Below, in pieces: positions 1-10,564 of a stretch of DNA of 64,000 bases (the first letter of the stretch is position 1; each line of letters starts with the position of its first letter). Under the pieces are notes generated by a model. It saw only the letters and a program-made list of their open reading frames with translations. It searched no databases and was not told the DNA's origin. The DNA comes from Microcebus murinus (lineage: Eukaryota > Chordata > Mammalia > Primates > Cheirogaleidae). Made by a program: the position numbers and the translations under genes. The DNA is taken from NCBI RefSeq assembly GCF_040939455.1, contig NC_134106.1:86497001-86561000 (forward strand), read 5' to 3'.

Positions 1-589
1 AAGCGGTTGTATCTGGGTCATTTGGAAAGGAATTTGACTGTCTGGAAAATAGAACATAGAACAGGTGGTTATTAAACCACTAGGCCAAGTGGGGATCATG
101 ATCTCTCTTTGATTTAGATGCAAAGCTTGCTATATAGGTTGACATACAAAGATTTATAATTTGTAATTTAAGAAAATAATTATTCAGGGAGTAGAGACCA
201 GTAAGTAATATATGAGCATTTTGTCTTAAACTGCATTCTTTTCATTCTGAAACTATTATAGCCCTTAATTCCCCTCTCACATAAGGGCTGCCTTATGGGG
301 TTGTTCAGGTTGTATACTGCACAACTCAGGGGGCTGGCGCCAATCACATCAAATTTATACTAGATATGTCTCAAAGGGGTGCTTTTTCTGACTCACATGA
401 GAATTTCCCTGGGCTAGTGACAGCCTGGATGACTGCCTTCCCAACCACTCCATCAGAGATACTTAGAGGAAAACGTGAAGAAAATGAAATTTTTCTTCTG
501 TTGTCATTGTATAGCCTTTTCCACCCCCACTCCAGACCTTCAGATGTCTGACCTGAGGACAATCAATCTGTTTCTAGAGTTTTTAACAT
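1..589. other. Unique non-coding sequence at the left edge
   Basis: AT-rich at first, then mixed. I recognise no gene, repeat or RNA here. The open frames at 366-551 (plus) and 371-562 (minus) overlap on opposite strands, show no recognisable motif and look like chance frames. Confidence 0.6.
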
Positions 590-825
590 GCAGCAGTGTA
601 GTGCCTAGAGCACAGACCCAGGAGCCAGTGCCATCACTTCCTGCCTTGTACGATCCAGAGCAAACTGCCTTCTCTGTGCCTCAGTTTTTCCATCTGTAAA
701 ATGGGAGTGGTATAGTCCTCCTTGGGCTATTGGGGAAGTTAAAGGAATTAATGCTGTAAAGTACTTAGAACTGGATCTGACACGCTGTATGTAAATGCTA
801 CCAGCCTTTAAATTTTCATCTGACA
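590..825 (+). repeat. MIR (tRNA-derived SINE)
   Basis: The order of blocks matches the MIR consensus in the plus orientation: a 'GAGCACAGACCCAGGAGCCAG' like start, the 'GTGCCTCAGTTTTTCCATCT' core, 'GTAAAATGGGAGT', then an 'AAGTACTTAGAACTGGATCTG' like 3' part. MIRs are ancient and shared by all placental mammals. Edges are good to about 15 bp. Confidence 0.88.
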
Positions 826-830
826 CTGCC

Positions 831-1180
831 CACTAACATACTCCTGGGGTCTCGGAGTATTGCCACACGGCAGTTTGTGGGCACAGGTGGAGAGCCCATT
901 ACTGTTCCTGTGATCCCATGAGAAGAAGGCTGGGGAAATAATGAGTTTCCCTGTCTGTTTTCTTCTGGATTTGGCTTCTCCTTATCTCAGCAGTTCCCCC
1001 ACCCCACCACCCAGTGTGTAGCTGCCTCTTCGTGTGCTGGCCTCTCCCACAAGAATAGCCTCTTCCATGGCAGAAGCTTTCACTCCTGGGATTTCAGTGG
1101 GCATGTGGTAGTGCTCCAGGAGTGTGAGTTAAGCCAACAGATTGGTGCTTCTGTGTTGGAGGTGCTGCCTCTTTGAGGTG
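831..1180. other. Unique sequence between MIR and LTR
   Basis: Mixed composition, with no gene or recognised repeat. It could hold part of an endogenous retrovirus interior next to the LTR at 1185, but I see no primer-binding site or gag-like frame. Confidence 0.45.
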
Positions 1181-1184
1181 GTAT

Positions 1185-1625
1185 TGTTACCTCCCAAGCA
1201 GAGGGGTTTGTTCACTTGGTGGATATCAAGTCAATAGCCACAGCTAAGTTGGTTATAAGCAAGGGGGTTTTATGACTTAGCATAAGTAAGGAGCACACTG
1301 GAGATAGTTCCCAAAACAGTGTGTCCCCGAACAAGAGGGTTGGACTGGTTTTATAAACACAGGTTAATGAGGCTTGCTCTGATTGGATCTCACAGTGAGG
1401 TGGTTCTGGGAGGCATGCTCTGATTGGATCCTGCCATAGGGTGACCCAATCTGATTGGATCCTGGATCTTGCCCTGTGGTGTCCGCCTCTTAGTTCAGTC
1501 CGGAATCCTTAGTCCAAGCACTTAGGTTCCTCCCATGATTGCAGGCTTGGTTCATCTGGGTATGCTCGGGTGATTGTGACCTTCAAGCTGAGGGCAACTG
1601 AAAAGCAACTCACAGGTTTGTCACA
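1185..1625 (-). mobile_element. Solitary LTR of a class I (ERV1-like) endogenous retrovirus, minus strand
   Basis: Read on the minus strand this has LTR architecture. It opens with TGTGAC at 1625. Three CCAAT boxes follow (seen as ATTGG on the plus strand at 1382-1386, 1423-1427 and 1454-1458), each inside a 'CTGATTGGATC' repeat. Next come a TATA box at 1349-1357, an R-like segment with 'GGGAACTATCTCCAGTGTGC', a CATAAAA polyadenylation-type signal and a U5-like tail ending CA near 1185. Flanking 4-mers (1181-1184 and 1626-1629) do not match, so no target-site duplication supports these edges. No viral coding sequence is attached. I cannot name the subfamily. Confidence 0.72.
1349..1458 (-). 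promoter_or_regulatory. LTR promoter: three CCAAT boxes and a TATA box
   Basis: On the minus strand the CCAAT boxes at 1458-1454, 1427-1423 and 1386-1382 lie about 30-110 bp upstream of the TATA-like TTTATAAAA at 1357-1349. The spacings are 31 and 41 bp. This is the usual U3 order of a retroviral LTR. Transcription would run toward lower coordinates, starting near 1320. Activity in any tissue is unknown. Confidence 0.55.
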
Positions 1626-2135
1626 TAAAAGTTGAGCCAGATTGGTCTGGTGTAGGTACAGTATCCTCCCTCTGTGGATGGCAGAATCCTCTTGGACGGG
1701 CTCAGGGAGGCAGCACTGGCCACATGCCCCATTCTGGACTCAAAATCCAGAATGCTCCAGATTCTAGAGTGGGCTCTGTGGCTCAGGTTAGATGGCTACG
1801 CTAGATCACTTCCATCTGGAGGGAGTGAGCATGGCTCCGAGACTGCATGACCCTGCTGTCCCGTAAGGCTGAAGGAGAGGTCATACCTGTGTCCTGGGGG
1901 GAAGATCGGGGCGTGTGCACACTGTGCATGGCATTTCTTTTTCCCAGTCAAATGTGGGCACCGCCAGGTGCAGCATGGCACATTCAGTTTTGGGGGTTCT
2001 CAGGGTGAGCACGTCACACCAGGATTCCAGCACCCCAGCATCATTCATCGGGGCAAACTCGAGTGGAACTATTCTAAGAACAGAGCATTGCACGTGCACT
2101 ACTGTATTTTGTCACCTTTGCCGTTAACAGGGAAT
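1626..2135. other. Unique sequence, no gene seen
   Basis: Contains overlapping chance open frames on both strands (for example 1915-2127 plus and 1881-2099 minus) with no domain or signal. No repeat was recognised. Confidence 0.5.
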
Positions 2136-2139
2136 GTCT

Positions 2140-2460
2140 AGGTTGTTTTTATTTTGACGATCAGTGTAAAGATCTGTGAGGTTGTGAACACTCTTGGACT
2201 GGAGTTTATATTAATCAGCTGGCTGGGTATCTTTATTCACGGAAGAAGCAAAATTAGCAAATAATCTTATCCAAATAATCTTGGCAGTTCTTATTAGAGA
2301 TGCTGCAACCTCTATAATTATGAAAATGTTATATAAGGTCGGCCTAGGAATTTGGACAGCTTTTAATAACTGTTGGGAATAACTTTCAGAGTTGTTTTAA
2401 GAAGCTATTTATCAGAAAACATGTAGAGGACGCTGGGATGCTGTCTGATGGTAGCTTCCG
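2140..2460. promoter_or_regulatory. Candidate conserved non-coding element (AT-rich block)
   Basis: About 320 bp of complex, AT-rich, repeat-free sequence in GC-richer surroundings. It has homeodomain-type words (ATTAATCAG, AAATAATCTTATCCAAATAATC) and a direct repeat of 'AAATAATCTT' near 2259 and 2273. Such islands in mammalian gene deserts are often developmental enhancers. This is inference from composition only. Confidence 0.35.
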
Positions 2461-2800
2461 GTAAGTACCAGTCTACTTTTGGAGCCAGAACACTGGCTGA
2501 CTCTCGTCCTGATTTAATGAAGACGACAGAATGAAACCATCTTGCCTATGCTTGTGCTGCTAATAAACAAGAGTTTTCAGAACAACAAGACAGCTGCATT
2601 GGTTTTCCTGTATGCCCTTTAATTCTTCCTGTGTCAGTCCAGCAGAGCAAGGCATAGTGAAAGGAAGGGAAAAGAAAATCTTTATTTTTTTTGCTCCAGC
2701 CAGTAGTACATGCTTTACTCCCCTGGGAAGGTTTCCTGTGTGTGCTTGAACATAAATGCACACGCTCTCTTGCCATCTTCTTTTTCTTTGTCACAAATGT
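2461..2800. other. Unique sequence, no gene seen
   Basis: Ordinary mixed sequence with a chance minus-strand frame at 2546-2794. No recognised repeat. Confidence 0.45.
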
Positions 2801-2811
2801 AAACTTATGTG

Positions 2812-2940
2812 TGTTTAATATCTGCCTTTCCCACTAGACTGTGAGCTCCAGAGGGAGAGGCCAGGGCTGTCTTCCCAGCTGGCTGTTGGCCCCTAGCACA
2901 TAGCAGAGGCCCTTGCTCACTCAGTACTTGTTCCCTGAGA
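2812..2940 (+). repeat. L2 LINE 3' end
   Basis: Matches the L2 terminal region in order: 'CCCACTAGACTGTGAGCTCC', a 'GAGGGAGAGGCCAGGGCTGTC' like block, then 'CCTAGCACATAGCAGAGGCCC' and a degraded 'CTCAGTACTTGTTCCCTGA' end. An ancient mammal-wide element with no coding capacity left. Confidence 0.78.
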
Positions 2941-3900
2941 ACGAAAGGTAAACGGGGAAGAAACCACAGTTGAGAGAGACTGTGGTGCCCACTACTTCTT
3001 CTAGTCCTGGTCAGTGTGATTCCTGGGCATGAATGAGGCTGACACTGTTGCATCAGTCCTGGGGCAGCTCAGAAGGCATGTTTGGCATGTCAATACCAAT
3101 TGTTAGGGACACAGACAACGTGATATCCTCCCTGGAAGCAATGGAAATGTTTCAGACCTATGATTGATTTAAACGTGGAGTGTGGTACTCCCTTATAAAA
3201 ACAGGAGATTCAAGATCTATAGCAAATATTTGTAAGGCCAAGATGCAGTCCACTCCTGGGGCTGGGGGACAGGTATGTAAAGGGTTGCAGTGCGTGAGGG
3301 GAGCCTGTTGTTCTGGTACTGTGGGGCCCTGAGAGCTTCAGGACACTTTGCTTACAGCACCTGGCTGTAGTTTTTATTGTTACTTTTTTTCCTAGTCTTC
3401 ATTTTCTAGATCTTTCCTTTTTCATCATCTTTGTGCAGATTTAACTTTTATTTGGTGAAAGTGAAAACATTAAGCTATTGATGAATGAATCACTGGAGAA
3501 AACAGCAGAGGGTGATTTTATTTCCAGGTGTCTTAGGTGCCAGTGCCAGATGGCAGAGGGGGGCATCCCTTGTGTTCCATTGCCCTGGAGACTGGCTGTC
3601 AGCCCCCCTCCCCAGCCAAGTGGTGTGTTTATGTTTTTCATGAAGGGAGATGGATGGAGGCCCATGGGGGCAGTGGCTCTTCTTGCTGGAAGGTGCTGTA
3701 CCGCTGCTTCTCTCAGTCTGAGCACTGGGTGCTGGCGCCTCATTGCTGCCCAAGGCTCTGTGGTATTGCATCTGAGTGCCACTCAGAAGGAGCTCCAGGC
3801 ATTTCAGTGGCTGTGCACTTCTCAGTCTGGGTAGCCCCAAAGCCACCAGAATGCCTTTTGTCCACTCTGCAGCTGCCATTCACTCAGCATCCTTGAAAAG
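2941..3900. other. Unique sequence with overlapping chance frames
   Basis: Around 3441-3896 four overlapping frames of 113-129 codons are open on both strands. None shows a recognisable domain and none is favoured by a promoter or splice pattern, so I read them as chance frames. Nothing else recognised. Confidence 0.5.
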
Positions 3901-3903
3901 CAT

Positions 3904-3938
3904 CCAGGAGCAGGAGCAGGAGCAAGAGCAGGAGCCTC
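3904..3938 (+). repeat. Short GGAGCA hexanucleotide repeat
   Basis: About five to six slightly imperfect copies of CAGGAG/GGAGCA. Read in one frame it would give Glu-Gln dipeptides, but no gene context supports coding. Confidence 0.8.
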
Positions 3939-3940
3939 TC

Positions 3941-4414
3941 TTGCTCACGTGGGCATGCAGATAAGTCCATTTTGGGCAGGCAGCATCAGGTCATTGCATT
4001 TACTCTGTGACCACGAAATAATAAGTAACTGCTTCTGCTTTCAAATTATGGAGGCTTAAGGAAAAGGAAGCAAGGAAGAAAAAGAAGGAAGGAGGGAAGG
4101 CAGCCCTGTCTGTGGCTTTTCTGTAAATGTCAGCTGCCCTGTGTCTGTGAAATGCACACTGTGAGTCTGGCCAGGGAGGTTGTCTGCCAGGAATCTGTGT
4201 GGAGTCTGCGGTGGGCCGGGTGGGGCCTGGCACTCTGAGCTAGCGTCGCTTTCTCGCATTGACCACTGGGGCAGGATGGACTCTGCCTGCCATCAGCCCC
4301 ACGGGGAGGGCTCTCTCTGCTTCTCCATGCCTTGGTGTGTGCTTCAGCAAAGCCACTGGCATGCTGTTCATTTCCTGAACTACATAGCCAGAGCTTCTCT
4401 GTCTCAGTGTTAAG
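3941..4414. other. Unique sequence ending in a possible degraded 7SL-like SINE monomer
   Basis: No gene is seen. The last ~90 bp before the A-tract ('GCCACTGGCATGC...CTGAACTACATAGCCAGAG...CTGTCTC') loosely resembles the end of a 7SL-derived monomer. AAGCAAGG occurs both near 4067 and just after the A-tract, a possible target-site duplication. The resemblance is weak and I do not commit to it. Confidence 0.3.

Positions 4415-4439
<25 letters not shown>
4415..4439 (+). repeat. (A)25 homopolymer
   Basis: Twenty-five consecutive A residues, counted directly. It may be the tail of a retroposed sequence to its left. No AATAAA lies just upstream. Confidence 0.95.
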
Positions 4440-4448
<9 letters not shown>

Positions 4449-4685
4449 CTGAAGTGCAGAAACAAAGGCTAAGAATGCATGTTTCATGTAAGCGAGACAA
4501 CAACCCAATTTAAGTGGAGACTTTATTGGAAACCTGTCTTCCCAGATGGCTCATTATAAACACAGACAGAGCACACTGCATCCCTCCACAGGGCCTGGGC
4601 TGTCCTAGGCTTAGTGTGGAATAGACTGACCAGCTTGGCTTTTGTATCTGCCATCCCAGAAGTCCCTTTTCCCCTTTGGCCAGCA

Positions 4686-4686
<1 letters not shown>

Positions 4687-4742
<56 letters not shown>
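4687..4742 (+). repeat. (CA)28 microsatellite
   Basis: A 56-bp uninterrupted CA run followed by a TATC/TGCCTGTGCACGCATGC purine-pyrimidine alternating flank. Probably length-polymorphic and able to adopt Z-DNA. The valine/cysteine and histidine/threonine repeat frames across it are artefacts. Confidence 0.97.
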
Positions 4743-4745
<3 letters not shown>

Positions 4746-6505
4746 CTACATGCCTGTGCACGCATGCAAGCACTCTCTTATTTGCTGACCCAGGCCACCC
4801 TGCCGTCCCCAGGTCGCCCAGCCTGACTTTCTGATCTGGCTCTCATCTGGCCCAGACGTTAGAAACACCAGGCAGCTGGTGGCTGGTGAGACTTTAACCT
4901 GTCACCCTGCACTTACGTAAGAATAAATTTACCTTAATAACGCCTTGCAGCAAGAGTTCCAGGAGCTGGCGACAAGCGGGAGCGATTTGTAGGGAATGAA
5001 ATGAGAGTTTATCGTGGGGCTCCTAATGTGGCTGGCAGGTCTCGTCCTCATTATAAAGAGCAGAAACCGTGGAGCTGAGAGGATCACAGAACCTAGTGCA
5101 GCCAGGGTTCCTGCGGGAGTCTCCTGAAGCTCAGAGCTTTCAAGCTTTCTGTCACCTCGTGGGTGTGGGGAGAGCCTCCCTTGGTCCTGCTGTACAGCTC
5201 ATCCTCCCAGGGCCATCACCGTGTGGCTGGCAGGGCAGTGAGCCTGAAGGACGTGTGGATGGTGCTGCCAGCTCTTGTCACCACCAGTGACCCAGTCAGT
5301 CGATGCACCTGTGACTCCCCAGGTACAGCCGTTTCTCACACGTTGGAAACTTGCTGCAGATGGTGGCTGAGTGGTGACCGCAAGAAGTTCTGGTTTGTTG
5401 TTCACGTACAGACAGGACACCCTGCTCTGCTGCTTTTTGGGGCTCAGGGAACACCAGGTCAGAACAAGACATGACTGGGCTGAACTCCTTGCCTGTATTG
5501 GATTCAACCAGAACACCCTGTGGTCAGGGGCTTTGCCTTTCAGCACGAGCTGCAGAGAGGTCCCCTCTGTCCTGCTACTTCTCCTGATTCTGTCCACGAG
5601 ACACTCCCGGCACTTGGGATGAGCCGCAAAGGATCAGGCTGCAGTGCAGTCTGCCTTGGGGAGCAGAGACAGCATGCGCTGGCAGGGACCCAGTATTCCT
5701 TGGCTTCATCAGAGGGTTTCTGATGTGCATCTGCTGCCAGGTCATAAGTAGTAGCTGCGGGCTACCTGTGCAGCTCCAGGTGCCTCCATGGGTCTGCTGA
5801 ATGGGAGCCTTGGCCCTGGGGGGCAGCAAGATCCCTTGGGGCCACCATCCAGAGCTATGGGGTCCCACACACCAGCAAGGGAGGGGAGGCTGGGACTCCC
5901 AGGGCTGCTGCATTCTGACTTCTCCTGGGCCATGTGACAGAGCAGCCTGTGGGCTTTCCTGGGCCTGTGGAGTCCTCATGAGGCCTGCTCCCTGGCCCGT
6001 GGTCACACTGGCATCCCCCCACCCACTGGAGCTTTCTCACCACCTTGACTTTCCTTCTGTGCAAAATTGGGACTTCCCAGTGTCACGCTTTAACATTGTA
6101 AGGTGCTTGTTCCTAGCTCTGTTTCTCACAATGCCCAGAGTTAGCGTGTTTCAGAGGCATGTGACTGTGACAGGGAGGAGAACCTATGTCAGTTAAGTTG
6201 TAATAGTGTCTGTGCTTATTCCTGCACCTACAAAGAAGAGTTTGTTTTTCTTGATCTGGTTCCTTTCACCTCTTTGCTGGGTGGAGGCTTCAAGAAGGTG
6301 TGTATAGAGAGAGCTTTATCTGGATGGGGTCTCCTCAGCGTCCCCTTGGCATCCCTGGAAGGTCTCTGCGTTTGTCCAGCTCTGTGAGCATCTGGCTTTT
6401 GGATGGTCTCTGGTTGGGGCACCACGGGGACCAGCTCTAGGAACTGCCAGGGTCACGTTTGTGGTGTACCTGGAATGGGGCTCCCGCCAACCACTTCTGT
6501 GTTCT
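4743..6505. other. Unique GC-rich sequence, no gene seen
   Basis: Contains a TTACGTAA palindrome at 4913-4920 (see findings). Long open frames, such as 5575-6006 minus (143 codons) and 5801-6196 plus (131 codons), overlap each other on opposite strands and match nothing I recognise. No interspersed repeat identified. Confidence 0.5.
4913..4920. promoter_or_regulatory. TTACGTAA: PAR-bZIP / NFIL3 type site
   Basis: A perfect 8-bp palindrome (10 bp with flanks, CTTACGTAAG) that is the textbook recognition sequence of DBP/HLF/TEF and NFIL3. It contains an intact CpG and sits in a short AT-rich stretch (about 4900-5060). Whether it is bound cannot be told from sequence. Confidence 0.4.
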
Positions 6506-6532
6506 TATAGGGTGGACACAGGGACATCTTGC
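6506..6532 (+). repeat. Left copy of an exact 27-bp direct repeat
   Basis: TATAGGGTGGACACAGGGAC followed by ATCTTGC is identical to 7141-7167, 635 bp downstream. Flanks diverge at once on the left. On the right both copies reach a 'GGGAGCT' word within about 20 bp, which hints at an older, longer duplication. Confidence 0.9.
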
Positions 6533-7140
6533 CCTGGGAGCTTTTTCTGCTTATATTCTCTTTTCTCCCCTGGCCAGAGAGATCTGTTTCCAATGGCAAT
6601 CATAACGTTTTTTGGTAGAGAGATGTTTTCGATGTTTTATCTCAACCCAGAAACACCTTTTTGAGAGCAGGGAGGTTCTCTGGGATATTTTCATTTTCTA
6701 AATTCTTGGTTGCATTTATAGGTTGTAAATGTGTTCCTGAGCCTCTCCTGGTGCCTACTTATACACCTGCCGAGCACCAAGTAGATTTGGCAGCCCTAGG
6801 ATTTAGCCTTCCTCTCCCTAGTGGAAAAACCATGCAACCTGATGCTTGGACACCAGGGTCCTCACGCCATTGCCACCCACCCCAGGTGCTGATGGGCACA
6901 GCCCTGGCTGAGATTCTGGGCAAGGAGAGAGGGGAACCCATAAGCCTAGAGCAGGGAGCAGGGAGCTCCTCCAGAAACCAGCAGAGCAGCCCAGGCCCCG
7001 ATGGCAGGAGATCCGGTGGAGTCGGCCCGGGGTGGGTGCAGGGCCAGATAAAGGTGGAGAAAGCGCCACCTCCCAACCTGTGGTGTCCAGGTTTAGTCCC
7101 AGCTCTGTACTTGGCCTTTGTGGAGCTCAGGGCTTTCATC
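6533..7140. other. Unique sequence between two direct repeats
   Basis: No gene or recognised repeat. A plus-strand frame (6661-7200, 179 codons) and a minus-strand one (6759-7139) are both open, a sign of chance openness. Confidence 0.45.
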
Positions 7141-7167
7141 TATAGGGTGGACACAGGGACATCTTGC
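7141..7167 (+). repeat. Right copy of an exact 27-bp direct repeat
   Basis: Identical to 6506-6532. See that entry. Confidence 0.9.
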
Positions 7168-9149
7168 TTGTTCACGGGGAGCTCCCGGTCTCGTGTGTGA
7201 CGTGCCTTACGGCAGGGTCCGACCGGGAGCTGGTCTGTGGCTGAGGGCTGACAGGTTGTCCAGGACCACCTGCAGCCCCAGGAGGGGGAAGAATAGCCCC
7301 GAAATCCTGTGGCCTGATACTGTCCGTTGACAATCAGTGACAGATGGAATTTAAGCCTCAGGTGGCCCTAGCCTGTGTCTGAACAATGTTTCTAAGTGCA
7401 GGGTCCCCAGGGAGGGGACTTCTTCCTCCTCTGCAGAGACTGAAGGTAAAAGGTTGAGGCGGCGTGGACGGGTGGCTCCTGAGCCCTTGCCACCTGCACT
7501 GTGGGAGGGGCCTCCTGTGAACACGTCTGTGCGCTGCTTGTCTGAGGCCCTCTCAGCCCCGGCGGGCCCTGCCCTGGCACAGGGCCTCTCCCTCCTCCCT
7601 CCAGAGGAGGCTGTGCATGCCTAAAGGAGGTCAGCAGCATGAGGATGGCCTGAAATGGTTTGCGAGGGTAGCCCTTCCTGCCAAGAAGTGCAGCTGGGCC
7701 GCTGCAGCCTGGCAGTGAGCCAGTCGTCCCCCGCACAGGTCACCAGCGTTTCCGCTCTGCTGTGCAGGTACAGTGCGTTAAGCCCAGAGAACGGCCTTCC
7801 GGGGGCAGTTGCGAAGCTGTGTGGAGAGGCCCCTGGCTGATGGCTCTTGCTGTCACGCAGGCAAAACGATGATGAGGAGGTGATTACCCCTCCCCAGGGC
7901 TCGGGAAGGCCTCGATCCTCACACTGTGCTGAACCATGCACAGCAGGTGCGCTAATTAATCATGAAGATTGCGTTTTGTCATTTTGTTTGCTTTTATTGA
8001 AATGACAGCCGAGCAGTGAAATGTGCTGTCTGCAGAGTCCATCGGGCAGAGGTCAAGGATGGCCATTTCCCAGCTTCGGAGGTGTCAGACGCAGGTGAGA
8101 TGCGCTCCGCTGACATGTGCATGCAGCCTCCCCACCTGCGGGGCTGTGGCCAGGCGCCGCCCAGCCCCTGTGGGCCGGTGGGAATGCCTGTGTCCAAAGG
8201 GAAGGGTGTGCCCAGGGAGAAGTGGCTTGGGCCTCGGGGATGGGGGTTGGGGGGAGGGTTGCCGGGCCTTTGATCATCTTACACCGTGGTGACTGTGCCC
8301 GTGAGTGTGGCCGGAGCCCTGATGACAGGTCAAGATCAGATTCTGCTGAGTGGGCAGGAAGCCCCCTTTTCCACCTGCCTTTACTCATTACACACACCAG
8401 AACCCTTCGAGCTTCCGTCCTTTCCCGGCCCTGTTTGGAGACATGGGTCACCCAGACAGCTCCAAGGATGTGTGTGTGTCCTTCGAAGTGGAGAGAGGGG
8501 TAAGGTCTGTGTGCTGTGCTTGGCCTTATGTCTGTTGACCGGAATCCACACCGTATCACATGGGTCCTTGCTGCTCCAGAAATGGGCAGGAGGACAACGT
8601 GAGGAAGAGGCAGTCCCACTTTGAGCTGGATGATGACAGCATTTGGAAGGCACATGCCAGTTAGGGTGGAGCCTCACCCAGGGCCCAGATGGGGGCATCC
8701 TTGGGGCAGGCACAGGAGGGGCCTGGGCGATGAACAACACCTTTGGGATATGGCTGGGGATGGATTTAGGACAGGAGCTGGGGAGCCTGTGCCTCTGCCC
8801 CAGAGTGACCCTGGGTAGGGGTCTTCTGGGTAGCACACCCGGCATTCGAGACAAATACCTGGACATACCCTTGGGGTCTGGAGGGTCTCTGTCTGTAACA
8901 GGTGCACAGCATGTTTCCTTGGTGCTTTCTGGGCACAGCGAGGTGCTGCCTGGCATCGTGGGTGGGGCTGTGGCCCAGGTCCATCTGTCGACCCCCATAT
9001 GGGAGCAGCTGCTCAGATCCTCGCCTGGGGTCAGACCTGGACACGCCTAGTGACCAGGGGACCAGGGCAGCATGGTGGACAGACCACGAACAGCACGCTC
9101 TCCTCACGCAGCTTTCTGCGTGTTTCTGTCATAGGCATCGTCTACATGT
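7168..9149. other. Unique GC-rich sequence with one AT-rich islet
   Basis: No gene. Overlapping frames of up to 205 codons (8381-8998 minus, 8053-8655 minus, 8643-9050 plus) occur on both strands without recognisable motifs. An AT-rich islet at about 7945-8030 with CTAATTAATCATG is a small candidate regulatory block. Confidence 0.45.
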
Positions 9150-9235
9150 CCAGTCTACTGTCTCATCAGTAGACTGCTCCACAGCAGGCAGGTCACGACC
9201 CCTGTTTTGACGAAGAGCAGAACGAATCCCAGCAA
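9150..9235 (+). repeat. Probable L2 LINE fragment containing a hairpin
   Basis: A degraded match to the L2 3' region ('CTAGACTGTGAGCTCC...GGCAGG' like, here 'GTAGACTGCTCCACAGCAGGCAGG'). The words 9151-9160 (CAGTCTACTG) and 9167-9176 (CAGTAGACTG) are perfect inverted copies around a 6-nt loop. Confidence 0.45.
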
Positions 9236-10560
9236 GGGGACCGTCTGCCCAGAGACCTGGGATGCAGGGTGCGGGAGCACTGGGAGTCTGAACAGGACGA
9301 GGAGGCTGTGCTTTTTCCTGATAATATTGAGGGTTCAAAAATAAGAAATCAAGAAAATAACACAGAACTCCAAGCTCAGATGATTACATCTCTTTCTGTC
9401 TAGCCCCACCGCTTTGTGATTCTCCCTCTGTTGAGTACCTATAGCTGTTAGGATCTGGATAATTCACTTGCCGATAAAAACCATATGGTCTTGTAATGTC
9501 CTTCCTGTTGACTCTAATACTCATGTTTTCAAATGTGCATGTCCTACTTCTTTTCCAGATTTGTTTCCTTGAAGGCAGACAGCTTGTGGCCCTCTGCCTT
9601 TGGAGATCTCTCCAGACACTTCTGCGATTCTGCCACTGCCCCGCCTGGGCGGGTGCTTAGACAAGATGAGAAATCCCCTTTTATAAAAGCACCTGCTACT
9701 GTGTGGGTTTACTAGTTACTCACCTGGTTGAATTGGGGTGTGTATTTAAAACCTGGCTCAATGAGAATTGGTGTAAATGGCAGGCATTGCCAGGTCTTTA
9801 CCATGGACTCATATGGCGTGTGGGTTCGGGGTACCCCCTGGGTCAGCTTCCCCGCCCCTCACTTACAGGGGGGAACCGAGACTTGCGCTTTCTTTGCTGC
9901 GTGGGCTCTCTGCTGACACGAGAGACATTCTGATACGTTAGTGTGCTGTGCCTTAGAATACGTCGGTGGATGTGCAGCAGTCCACCTCATTAGATGGGCA
10001 CGAAAGGCCGCAGGGATCTATACAGCCGGGTTCCCGCAGTGTGGCCAGAGCAGGAGGCGGGCCGGCTGCAGATGCAGCGATGCACCAGTCCTGGCGGGGC
10101 CAAGAAGGAGCACACCCATAGGTGCCTCTCCGCCTCTGGAGGGAAAGGCCTAGGAAAGGCTGTTATTACCGTGTTCCAGTTGTATCTTCCTAACACGGTC
10201 TTATTTAAGGAAGACCATCGTTGTGACTCTGTGTTTAGATATCTGAGACTGGAAAGCTGGGGGAGAAACCAACTGGCCAACTGGCTTTATAAATGGGAGA
10301 GATAAATGTCTCAGGTGACCACAGTTCAGAAGCACCAGGGCGGTGGCGTGATGGAGACAGGAGCTCTCACAGCACCTGGCAGCCTGCGCTGACAGCGGGA
10401 GCTTTGTGGCCGCTGCCTTCAAACCCTGTACAAACTCCAGGGGCCTTTTCATGGAGCCTGTGGGGGACCCAGGGGCCCAGAGGACAGTGTCTAGGCCCCA
10501 CCCTCTGCAGGCAGGTAAACCGGGATCTGAGGCTGTTCAGTGCCTCATCCCTTCAAAGGG
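9236..10560. other. Unique sequence, no gene seen
   Basis: Mixed composition. A weak L2-like stretch may lie at 9545-9625 ('TTGTTTCCTTGAAGGCAGACAG'-like, not certain). Open frames such as 9994-10305 (plus) are opposed by 9990-10280 (minus). No RNA gene seen. Confidence 0.4.
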
Positions 10561-10564
10561 ATTT

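Noticed and set aside
590..825. tRNA gene
   Set aside because: MIRs are tRNA-derived and keep fragments of tRNA-like wording; no intact cloverleaf is present here or in any other MIR of the window.
4067..4450. Retroposed gene copy ending in the A25 tract
   Set aside because: Only an 8-bp AAGCAAGG match at the edges and no polyadenylation signal or recognisable parent; kept only as a possibility.
4523..4773. Val/Cys-repeat protein
   Set aside because: It is the translation of the CA microsatellite.
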